DNA from: Rhizophlyctis rosea
Lineage: Eukaryota > Chytridiomycota > Chytridiomycetes > Rhizophlyctidales > Rhizophlyctidaceae
Reading direction: 5' to 3'
DNA length: 54,739 nucleotides
NCBI GenBank assembly: GCA_027596075.1
Contig: JADGJC010000281.1
Location: 1-54,739 of the forward strand
Numbering within the stretch: the stretch's first letter is position 1; every line of letters begins with the position of its first letter. Below, one piece after another: positions 46,753 through 54,739 of this stretch. The notes below the pieces were generated by a model. That model saw only the letters and a list, made by a program, of their open reading frames with translations, did no database searches and was not told the DNA's origin. The translations under genes and the position numbers were made by a program.

Positions 46753-48230
46753 GAGGATATTATGTGTGTTGGCATACCGACAAGTAGATGCTTGGTGGTA
46801 ATGGGGTGTTTCGAGAATTGAGCATGGGTGTGGGAAAAAGCTTCTGTATGGGTCACCGCAAATTCGTTCCCAGCGAAATTTGTCCCAATGCGGAAAAATG
46901 AGGCATACTTGCGTCACCGAAATAAGGGTCCGACATGTCCGACTCAATTAACCTATAATGGACAGCCAATCAACCGCCACAGGGTCCTATGCGTTGCTCG
47001 TGCTCACTTTCCCATAACTCCCGTAGCATCAGCGCGAGGATCGACTTGACGAGATAGGTGTATATGCAACGGTGCAAAAGAGGTGTGATGATTAAGAACT
47101 ACTCAGTGAATTGATTGATACCGCCCAATTGCTCTCAAAGCGTCTATGAGGCAGGATGGATATATGTAACTTGAGATCAGAGTTGGTCTGAATTGGGGAG
47201 GTCAGTGCACCGCTGGATGACTTTGACGGCGGCTTTCATTTAGGCAAGTTGGCACGTGCGTTTTTTTCAACATCAAACTTGATGCCCCGTCATCAGTCAT
47301 TCCATCCTTCTGCAGGTTGACGACCTGTTCTTCGGAATCGTTCCGAACTGCGGTCTTCGGCTCTTTTTTTTGGCCAGGGACCGGCTTGACTGCTCTACAT
47401 CTCAAACATGTCAACTCTATCAATAGACGGAGTTGGCCGGTGGCAGGTTGTCAGATGGCAAAGGCACTGTCCAGGCTATGTCAAAAACGCCAGACCTAGT
47501 TCTTCCAACCAACCCAACGACGCCCGGCAACCCTCTCCGACAGGTATGATACAAATCATTCTCGAGTGGCATCACGCTATGTTGGGTCTCTGTTACGATA
47601 ACGATGGACGCACAGCACCATAGATCGGTGCCGGCCGCCTTAAGGCCTTAAACTGCGCGTTCTCGCCTTGTGGTCTTACAAGTCCTAGTCTTTTCACCTT
47701 CTTCATTTCTTACAAATCCATGATTGGATGATGACATATACTGCTCTCCGCACCAAAGGTCTTTACTTCCGTATGCCAAGATGACTGGCGCACATCGAAG
47801 GCGCAGAGGTGCTTCCACAGCACAACTAAGCATTTTGACTTTGGCGATCCCAGACGGGCGGATCTGTCCACAATGTGAAATCCAGGGCACCGTTTGGGAC
47901 GCTGGGGCTTTTCCCTAGGGCACCATCACGGTTCATTAAAAAAGCACATGGTGAGACCTGCATAACAAATTTGGTCAATCGCCCTAATTCGGTAAGTCAA
48001 GGATGGGCGAGCGCAAATTTTTGCGCACATGCTTACGCAAGAGGCTTAGTGCCAAGCCCTGAGGCTGAAAATGTGGGGAAGTGATCAAACTGTGGCTCAG
48101 TGATTGACGCGTCTGTGGTCAAGTCATGGTTGGGGCTCAGCCATGAAGGGCTCAGCTGCCGCTGAGTCGTCACGTTACTTGGACTCAGCTGTGGCGTCCA
48201 ACTGCCAGGGTCCCATAATAGGAAGCATTT
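46753..48230. other. Upstream of RNR1; no gene seen
   Basis: The first few hundred bases should include the RNR1 promoter, but I cannot point to a defined element. 47420-47545 contains 'gcccggcaacc' and 'gacaggt' words that also occur in the MITE-like element at 39.7 kb, so a worn copy is possible. Confidence 0.35.
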
Positions 48231-48294
48231 TCTATAAATAGCCGAGCGTGCCCTGTGCCCCCCCGGGCTTGATCTTCACAATTACTGGGGAGAG

Positions 48295-48530
48295 GAGGCC
48301 ACCCGAAGTTCGGGTCTCGAACCCCAGGCCAGGAACACCACTTTTTGTGGTGCAGACCGCCTCTGAGCAATCGGGCGGAACCTCGGAGTAGTCACTTTTT
48401 GGGGCGGTTCGATCTCCCTCCCACGTGGAGGGGGTTTACCCTGGGGCGTTTCTCTAATTTTTTCCATACGGGCATCCCCTTTGCACTTCCGGGGAGCCTA
48501 AATTTATTTAAAAAAAAGAAAGAAAACCTC
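48295..48530 (+). mobile_element. SINE-like element with tRNA-like head
   Basis: The plus strand shows an A-box-like 'tgagcaatcgggcgg' (48364), a B-box-like 'ggttcgatctcc' (48406), a short body and an A-rich tail 'aaaaaaaagaaagaaaa' (48509-48527), the order expected of a tRNA-derived SINE. Unexpectedly the minus strand of the same head also has a B-box-like 'ggttcgagacc' (48322-48312), an A-box-like stretch at about 48373, a 5-bp anticodon-like stem (caccacaaaaagtggtg at 48353-48337) and a T-arm-like stem. Which strand is the promoter, or both, cannot be decided by eye. No target-site duplication was found. Confidence 0.4.
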
Positions 48531-48539
48531 TAGTGCGAC

Positions 48540-49969
48540 AAATGTTGGGAATTTTCCCCACACTTTCGTACTATTGTCAATGATCTTTATATCTATATAT
48601 ATGTGTGCGTCGGAAAGTGCCTTCGGTTTACGCATTTTCAAAAAGTCTTGATCCCCTCACAATGTGATGACTGTGCCGCTGTAGTGGTGTAATGTGATGC
48701 CTTTTTGAAAGGGATCGGGAGTGCATCTGGTAGAGGTTTGGAAATGCAGTCAGAGGTTACTGAGAACAGAGAACCAAACGATGTCTTGCGCAGCAGCTTG
48801 CGCATTCCCCATTTCGCAGACTAGGGCCCACCTGGCACATACCGAAATGAGGGTCGGTATGCAAGCACGTCAGATTCTGTAAACCCACACTTTCCCCCAG
48901 TCCTCACTCCCGCACACCTTCATCTATCATCGCCGCCGCATACCTATTCCCCAATCCAAGGTCTATATCCAGCCAATAACGAGGTCCAAATTGGTCATAA
49001 CCCCTTCTTACATGCCTGTCCAGTCTGTCCTGTCTCGCGGTATTGTCCACTTCCCGTAAACGCGTGTAAACAAATAGAAGCCGACAACCATCATCAAATG
49101 TTCCTTGCAACTTTTGCTCAATAACCCATCAGTTCCTTTCATATCGTAAGCAGTAGCGCCAATGGACTCAATAAGGCTTGAAGCTTTGTATTAGGCTTTA
49201 CTATTTCCCTTCGTCGACATTTCAGTTGGCTATTGTGGAGAGGTGCCCGAATGTAATTGAATGTGTTAACGCGGTATGGGAGGGAGTGGTCACATGGCGG
49301 GACGACTGAAAATCAATGAAACAAGAGAAGGGCAAGAAGACGAAAGGGAACGAAGAAGATGGGAGGATGGCGAGCGCTAAAAATGTCAAATGTTTTGAAT
49401 TCTGCTCAAATGGGAAGGGAAATGGACAAACAGCCGCCATCCATATCTGATTGGGACAACGACGCGTTACATGCCAAGGGCCCAGCAGGTAGTTGCTTCG
49501 ACTTCTGTCATAGGAGACCAAAAACGAGGTATTAGGCATGCTACCAGATTTCTCATACCTCTCATCTCTCTCGTTTCCGGTGATCTCCGTTCGGGAAACA
49601 CATTTTGGGCACATATGTTACCCAATATTGTCTGCCAGAGATATTTGGAAGCCTTCCGCCTATCTGGGGAGCGGGGCATTCGACTGAGCGTGAATGTTGA
49701 TGGGTGAATGGACGTGGCGAAGGGTTGTGCCGATGGATGGACCGGTGAAGGACAATATGATACTTGTGGTGACACCGGCCAAGAAAAGTAGACTGATGAA
49801 GTTTAGGTAGTTTTTACTGAAGTGTGCAGAATCATAATGTGCAAATGTCCCAAATAGGTTTAAAAAAGTTAGTATCGACTGAGCAGACGACTAATTCCGG
49901 AGATAAAGCATTCTTAAGTAGTTAAGTTCTTTGCCAAGAAATTACGAGAAAGAAAGGAAACATCGAAGG
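48540..49969. other. Intergenic, no gene seen
   Basis: The 102-130 codon frames on the minus strand at 49222-49775 overlap one another and lack domains or splice support. A short (TA)n tract lies near 48590-48602. Confidence 0.4.
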
Positions 49970-50062
49970 GTGTGGGTGGGAATTGAACTCGTGACGTGGA
50001 TGGCCACAATTGACAAAAAATAAGTGATAGCGCATCGGCCACTACGCTATCTGTTGGGGCTG
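49970..50062 (-). mobile_element. tRNA-like unit (SINE-type), left member of inverted pair 1
   Basis: Read on the minus strand from 50062: 'cagccccaac', then a perfect A-box 'tagcgtagtgg', a T-rich middle, and the B-box 'gagttcaattccc' (about 49991-49979). The anticodon arm does not fold, so it is not a functional tRNA but a tRNA-derived unit. It faces the related unit at 50182-50272 across 119 bp. Confidence 0.5.
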
Positions 50063-50181
50063 GAAAAGAAATACGTAGCAGTTTTGATCATTGGTAACTT
50101 CAAATCGAGATTCACCCCGGCCGTGGCTCCGGGCCAGTGAAGCGTTTGATAGCAGACTAAATTTTGCAAAGCAAAATCTGT

Positions 50182-50272
50182 CGCCCCAACCTTGATAACG
50201 TAGTTGGCCGCTGCGCTGTCCCAGTTTTTTTTGCACCCCAGCACCCCGAGTTCGAATCCCACACACGACCTC
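50182..50272 (+). mobile_element. tRNA-like unit, right member of inverted pair 1
   Basis: Starts 'cgccccaaccttgataacg', A-box-like 'taacgtagttgg' (50196), conserved 'ccgctgcgctgtcccag' and T8, B-box 'gagttcgaatccc' (50248). It shares the core CCCCAACCTTGAT..CGTAGTTGGCCGCTGCG with the units at 53.0 and 53.2 kb. No anticodon stem, so a tRNA-derived repeat rather than a tRNA gene. Confidence 0.55.
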
Positions 50273-51658
50273 CCAAAAAAATTTGACCTCCCTATTTTAT
50301 TTAGCCTTGTTTCTCTTGCTTTATCCGATTTGATTTTTTGTAATTCTCTTACATCAGCCCATTTTATTTCTTGTATCTCTCTTACAAAACCGCTGATGTT
50401 CTCCCTCAGTATCAGGACTTTACCTTCTAAACGTGACAGGTATCATTGTTTTGCGATTCTTTGCGAATTTGTCATTTTACATATTGCGGAATCTCGTTCA
50501 GAACTTTCAGACGTCTCTTCCACTGACCTGTCTGGTAGGTCAGAATGCATAACAAGCCCGTCAGTGTACACCGTGCTCAAGAAGATAGTGTCGAATCCAT
50601 CGCCATTCTACTACCCGCATTCTAAGTGAAGCAGGCAGTAGGCTCAAATACTTCGGTTCACAATTCTCCTTCCTCTCATTTTCGCCGATTCTCTGTTCAA
50701 ACAGTGTGAACGATGACTGGGTACATGGGAGACCGTAGCGCTCCCCCAAAGCTGCCTGCTGAATCCTCTTCAAACACTTGATTTCCCTGTCAAAACCATC
50801 CGCGTCCGCCTCAAGGGCACGCTACCACGCTAAGACAAATGACTCCTTTTGCATGTAAGTGGCAGTGTCAAAGTGCGGTACCAAGTGCTCCGAAAGGAAG
50901 GTCCAAGTATGAGCAAGCATATACCTAATAGGATGACTGCTGGATGGCTTTCGATGCGTTCGTGGGATACCACGTACACTCGCGCGTTGATATTCAGATC
51001 CATCCTTGCAAGATCCATCCTTGCAAGTATGCCGACACGTCCACTCAGTCTGATCCATTCCAGTCAGCAAGGCCGCTGACTGATAGCATTGGCACCTCAA
51101 GCTACGATGCATCATTGCTTAGTTGAAGTCTCGAGGAGCCGCTCGTTCCGACTTGGCTAAGTTTGGATGCAGAAACTGTAGCCTTTATCTGCAACGGTTG
51201 TTGGTTCTTTTGTCATCCAAAATCAATGCGAATCACCTGGTGTCACACCAATAACTTGGGTTCTGGACACTAGAGCACTCACAGCTCACCCTGATTTGAC
51301 GAACCAATGAAGTTTTGTTCACATGGAGATGAACAGTTTTGCGGGGAAGATATACGGTTAGCAACTTAATGCTTCAGGCCTTTCCCCACCCCTTTCGGGA
51401 CCTCTGCGTTGTTCTTCACATCTGGCCGCGATCAGCACCGCTGGAACATGGCGGGACTGGGGCCATTGCTTAAGTGGCAACTTTACCAGGTCGCGCGGTG
51501 GTTAGCAACCTGACCCAGGTCAGAGACATCGGCTCTCAGGGACGCTATAAGAGTAACTACACAAACATTCAGTTACCCACGCTCTATTTCGTGGTCAGGC
51601 AGTGTATTGTTCAATGCAGTGATGCTGACAGCCCTGACATATATTATGATGCGCTTGC
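50273..51658. other. Intergenic, no gene seen
   Basis: A 141-codon plus-strand frame (50204-50629) begins inside the tRNA-like unit and is not supported. A short direct repeat 'gatccatccttgcaa' occurs twice at 50999-51026. Nothing else stands out. The 3' UTR of the PLAC8 gene should occupy the right edge. Confidence 0.4.
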
Positions 51659-52230
51659 TCAGATACGTCTTCCCTCCCTAACTTCAATCTCTCTCTTCTC
51701 TTGCGTAAGAGCACAGGGCATGCTAGAAATGTGCAATCGTAAATATGAAAATGAAGATAGACGGCCTAGACGGCCGCATAAGCAACAACTCACCAACACC
51801 AATGCGCACAACAATCCCCGCAGTTGCTCCCCGTGACAATCCCATACTTGTTCCGGATTTGCGTCCTCGTGGCACCACCAAAGCAAGACGCGAACCCGAC
51901 CATGGCGATCAAGTAGTAAACGCAGCACTCGGCACCCCAGCTAGTGGAAGGATCCATTCCTTGCTTGTTGTCGCCGTATGCACAGCAGGGGCAGCAGCAG
52001 GCTTTGCAGCAGAAGCCACAGTCGGAGCAACAGTCCATCAGCTCGTACGTCCATTCGGCGGATTGAAGCGGTTGTGCCGGAACGTGCTTGCCCTGTCGAA
52101 GTTTGAATTGAGATAAGTAAAGATGGTGGTAAGCTTTTGGCTAGCCAGCTGTTGGGGTGATGTGATCAAGTGGTGTCCTCACATCTTCAGACATAGGATG
52201 GACCTTCCCGGGTTGTTCATGTGTGGCCAT
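51659..52230 (-). CDS. PLAC8-family cysteine-rich protein (three exons)
   Basis: Exons 52230-52183, 52092-51794 and 51722-51659 (introns 90 and 71 bp; gtgagg and gtgagt donors) give 136 codons plus stop, all phases matching. After a 38-residue polar N-terminus comes the PLAC8 domain: a Cys-rich run (DCCSDCGFCCKACCCPCCAY), a membrane-spanning-type hydrophobic stretch (CCVYYLIAMVGFASCF), the RTQIRNKYGI segment, then CGDCCAHWCWC and the closing PCALTQEKREIEVR, which corresponds to the family's C-A-L-x-Q-E-x-R-E motif. PLAC8/onzin/FCR proteins are small membrane-associated proteins linked in other organisms to cell size, cadmium tolerance and metal transport. The specific role here is unknown. 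The gene looks intact. Confidence 0.9.
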
Positions 52231-53010
52231 GTTGAAGGTGGTGATGAGCTTCAGAGGGAACGAGAGAAATGGTCTTTTGCGAAATTTGAAAGGCGGTGTG
52301 GGAAAAAGTAGGAGCAAGGTTTGATTGTAGTTACGGATGACTGGAGGAGTTTTGCAGGTGGGGTCATATGGAACTGCAATACCATCCTGATCGATGTCCG
52401 GAAAAAGCTGACCTCCGCGTGGGGTTTCTAACAATGGAAGATCGGGATTGACTACGGTGTGAGCAATATCCGAAGTTTAGTGGGCTCGATCAATGATGGT
52501 CTGACTGGTCTCAATGGTTTGCAAATGACTGGAATCAACTGACCAAAGCAGACATGGCTGCGCTGAATGCTTCAATGGCATTCATTTTGGGGGCAATTTG
52601 GTCGATCTCCTTCGTTTGGAAGGCTCAGCGCGCCCCCATTTTTCGACTGAGAGAAATTACGTTCCAATCAAGAGTGAAGACGCTGTCGGAGATGATCTAA
52701 ATGAATGAGGTGGGTGCCATAGCAAGTCACAATTCGTACAATTGCCGCATGCACTTCTTTAGCGCTGGACGCCCTGCTGCGCTGGATTGCGAGAAATACA
52801 CTCGGGCTCAGAACGTTTTGACACCCGTTGAGCGGCACAGTCATCGTTATGTTGTGCCAGAACTTTTTGAGGCCGACTGTAGTCAGTATTTATTTCAATA
52901 CTTTGTTGCATTGAAAAATAGTGTGTGTTTTGAGGGCTCGCATTACGCAAATAGTCAGAATTTATATTTTAAATGATTTCTTTTGTTAAAAAAAGAAAGT
53001 GTGTGTGTCG
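52231..53010. other. Upstream of the PLAC8 gene; no gene seen
   Basis: Should contain the PLAC8 promoter on the minus strand. Open frames at 52701-52976 have no support. The right edge (52980-53000) is an A-rich and (GT)n stretch abutting the tRNA-like unit, as a SINE tail or insertion edge would. Confidence 0.4.
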
Positions 53011-53106
53011 AGGATTGACCCAGGTGAGAATTGAACGCGGGGTCAGCAAGTTGGAAAAAAAAACTGGGATGACGCAGCGGCCAACTGCGCCATCAAGGTT
53101 GGGGCT
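53011..53106 (-). mobile_element. tRNA-like unit, left member of inverted pair 2
   Basis: Read on the minus strand from 53106: 'gccccaaccttgatggcgca' with A-box 'tggcgcagttgg', 'ccgctgcgtcatcccag', a T9 run, and a degenerate B-box 'gcgttcaattctc' (about 53038-53026). Nearly the same core as 53226-53312, from which it is separated by 119 bp in opposite orientation. Confidence 0.55.
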
Positions 53107-53225
53107 AACTGCGTGTGATCGTCAACTCTTTATAACCTGTAAACATATTCCGGATTTGGATGGGACGTGGCTGGGGCCCACCTGACGCGTTTGCTTGTTA
53201 TCATTAAGCGCGTGTGAATGACAAG

Positions 53226-53312
53226 AGCCCCAACCTTCGATGGCGTAGTTGGCCGCTGCGTCATCCCAGTTTGTTTTGCACATTCAAGGCACTGGTTCAA
53301 TCCCGCCCGCCT
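53226..53312 (+). mobile_element. tRNA-like unit, right member of inverted pair 2
   Basis: Contains 'gccccaaccttcgatggcg', A-box 'tggcgtagttgg' (53240), 'ccgctgcgtcatcccagttt' and B-box 'ggttcaatccc' (53294). The two boxes fit the RNA polymerase III internal promoter consensus, but no anticodon arm forms. It lies about 420 bp upstream of the DDB1 start codon, inside the presumptive promoter region. Confidence 0.6.
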
Positions 53313-53731
53313 CCCTTCATTTTTCAATTTTTCTTTTACACACAATGGTTGTTAGCTTCGATGTCTGCTCACACGAGCCCACCACTCCTGTCCCTCACTT
53401 CCCTCACTCCCCTCCTGAGGGTAAGGCAAGTAAGGCAGGCCGCAGAAAGGGGAGACCCTCGCGTGTCACTGTGATGGATCATGGCGCAGCAAGCATCACG
53501 TGCCATCTGGATGACCGATCATGATGTGACATGTCCTCTCCCTCCGGACTTTCCTTGGTCGAGTCGGTCGCATCAAGGCAGGTATGCTATTTTCCCCACC
53601 CTCACAGACTCACACTCATACCCCATCTACACCTATCTACTCCCTCAGCTCTCAACAAACTCATATCAACAGATTGGAGGAGCCTCAACCCAATATACTC
53701 TCGAGGAAACCCAAACACTCTCAACCATACA

Positions 53732-54725
53732 ATGTTTTACGTCGCAACAGCACGCAGGCCGGACTCGGTTGTGCAGTGTGTCAAGGGTAACTTCACCGGT
53801 CCAGACGACTTGAACCTCATCGTGTGGTGGGTGGAAGCGTGGGAAAGTGGCACACACTGTGGGAAGAGGGAGAGCACCAAGATGAAGAACGAATGCTCAC
53901 TCAACCGTCACACCACAGCAAAGCAACCCACCTCGAGATCTACGTCGTGGTCGACGACCCCGCTAACCCAGACGCAAAAACCATAAGACCGGTCATGGAC
54001 CACGTGCTAATCTATGGCAGAATAGCCGCAGTAGAGTTGTATAAGCCTGCGGTGAGTGGACTTTTGCGCGTGTCAGTGTTGGGCGGGACCATGCGTTTGG
54101 CGTGTAGCACCTGTGGCCAGCGAAGCTGCCCAAACATTGGTGCGTGCAGCGCACAATGCAGCGCGAACCGCCTTTGACCAGCAGAGCTGACGTAAAGGAC
54201 GCCTGGAGCACACAATTTCGCGCGAAGCGCATAATTGTGTGCGGCGAAGCTGAGAGTTGGGGGAGATTGTCGATGAGTTGGACCACATCAGGACTGGGAA
54301 CGACTCATGTGAAAGAGAGATCCCTCGGTCTATATTTATGCGCACAAGTATCATATCCAATGCTCATAACAACCTTTCTTCTCCAAATCCCATTAGTCCT
54401 CCTCAACACCCCTCCTCTTCCTCCTGACCCTCTCCCAAAAATATTCAATCCTAACCTACAATGCCGCCCAAAACACCCTCGACACCCTCTGCACCGGCGA
54501 CTTAACCGATCGTACGGGCCGGCCGTCGGAGGAAGGAGTGTTTGCCAGCGTGGACCCGACGGGTGGGATGATCGTTGCGCATTTGTATAGTGGGTGGTTG
54601 AGAGTATTGCCGGTGTTTGGTGGGGAGGGGAAGGGGAAGAGGCCGGCGAGTGCGGCTGGTGGGTTGGTGCCGGCGCCGAGAGGTGGCATGGCGGTTGGGG
54701 AGGTCATGGGAAGTTTTAATGTTAG
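53732..54725 (+). CDS. DDB1: DNA damage-binding protein 1 (DDB1), N-terminal part, cut by window end
   Basis: Adaptor of CUL4-type ubiquitin ligases; three WD40-type beta-propellers, acting in nucleotide-excision repair and protein turnover. Exons 53732-53826, 53919-54051 and 54397-54725, in phase, introns 92 and 345 bp. A gtgagt donor at 54726 shows the gene continues beyond the window. The start is well supported: MFYVATARRPDSVVQCVKGN followed by DDLNLIV is the usual first strand of propeller A. Next come CKATHLEIYVVVDD, IYGRIAAVELYKP, FLLTLSQKYSILTYNA, the signature GDLTDRTGRPSEEG, DPTGGMIVAHLYSGWLRVLP and a Gly/Ala/Lys-rich loop (GGEGKGKRPASAAGG) larger than I expect, ending GSFNVR. About 185 residues of roughly 1,100 are visible. 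The family is clear, although related CPSF-A/SF3b3 proteins share the fold. Confidence 0.9.
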
Positions 54726-54739
54726 GTGAGTTGCGGTGG

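Noticed and set aside
1..54739. CRISPR arrays, bacterial operons, rRNA genes, integrated virus or large autonomous transposon
   Set aside because: No regularly spaced identical repeats, no Shine-Dalgarno-type gene packing, no rRNA-like blocks, and no reverse transcriptase, transposase, capsid or integrase motifs were seen in any frame.

Overview
This is a eukaryotic nuclear window, most likely from a zoosporic (chytrid-type) fungus. Every real gene I could assemble has short spliceosomal introns (mostly 55-120 bp, GT..AG). The cystathionine beta-lyase is of the fungal type. One decayed gene carries the Trp-Trp ankyrin-like repeat that I associate with chytrid genomes. The lineage call is inference; nothing here is bacterial or viral. 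All exon models come from hand reading of splice sites and phase, with no alignment behind them.

Layout. 1-16.9 kb is gene-poor and holds dispersed repeats (families called here R1, R2 and R3), a 77-bp foldback element, one orphan 3' coding exon (5.7-5.9 kb, minus) and worn fragments of TPR-type (STI1/HOP-like) genes. 16.9-19.6 kb holds another STI1-like relic, an R3 copy and an R1 copy. 20.1-21.9 kb (minus) is an intact three-exon cystathionine beta-lyase. 22.8-25.1 kb (minus) holds protein-like but broken fragments of a Cys/Thr/Pro-rich secreted type and of a membrane protein. 25.6-29.6 kb (plus) is a large unknown gene with 10 or more exons and one unresolved reading-frame break. 30.2-30.5 kb (plus) is a 73-residue two-exon charged protein, followed by a single-exon 1311-residue coiled-coil protein (30.7-34.6 kb, plus).

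36.4-37.5 kb (minus) is a frameshifted gene relic. 38.2-38.8 kb (minus) is a relic of a Trp-Trp ankyrin-like repeat gene. 39.48-39.74 kb is a MITE-like element and 40.9-41.6 kb is the third R1 copy. 43.1-46.75 kb (minus) is the ribonucleotide reductase large subunit in 9-10 exons. 48.2-50.3 kb and 53.0-53.3 kb carry tRNA-like, SINE-like sequences, including two loci where tRNA-like units sit as inverted pairs. 51.7-52.2 kb (minus) is a PLAC8-family Cys-rich protein. The 5' end of DDB1 (plus) starts at 53.7 kb and runs off the window.

The functional genes are unlinked housekeeping genes (sulfur amino-acid metabolism, dNTP synthesis, CUL4-type ubiquitin ligase/DNA-damage adaptor) and I see no pathway cluster. 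The interesting material is the decayed and repetitive DNA between them.
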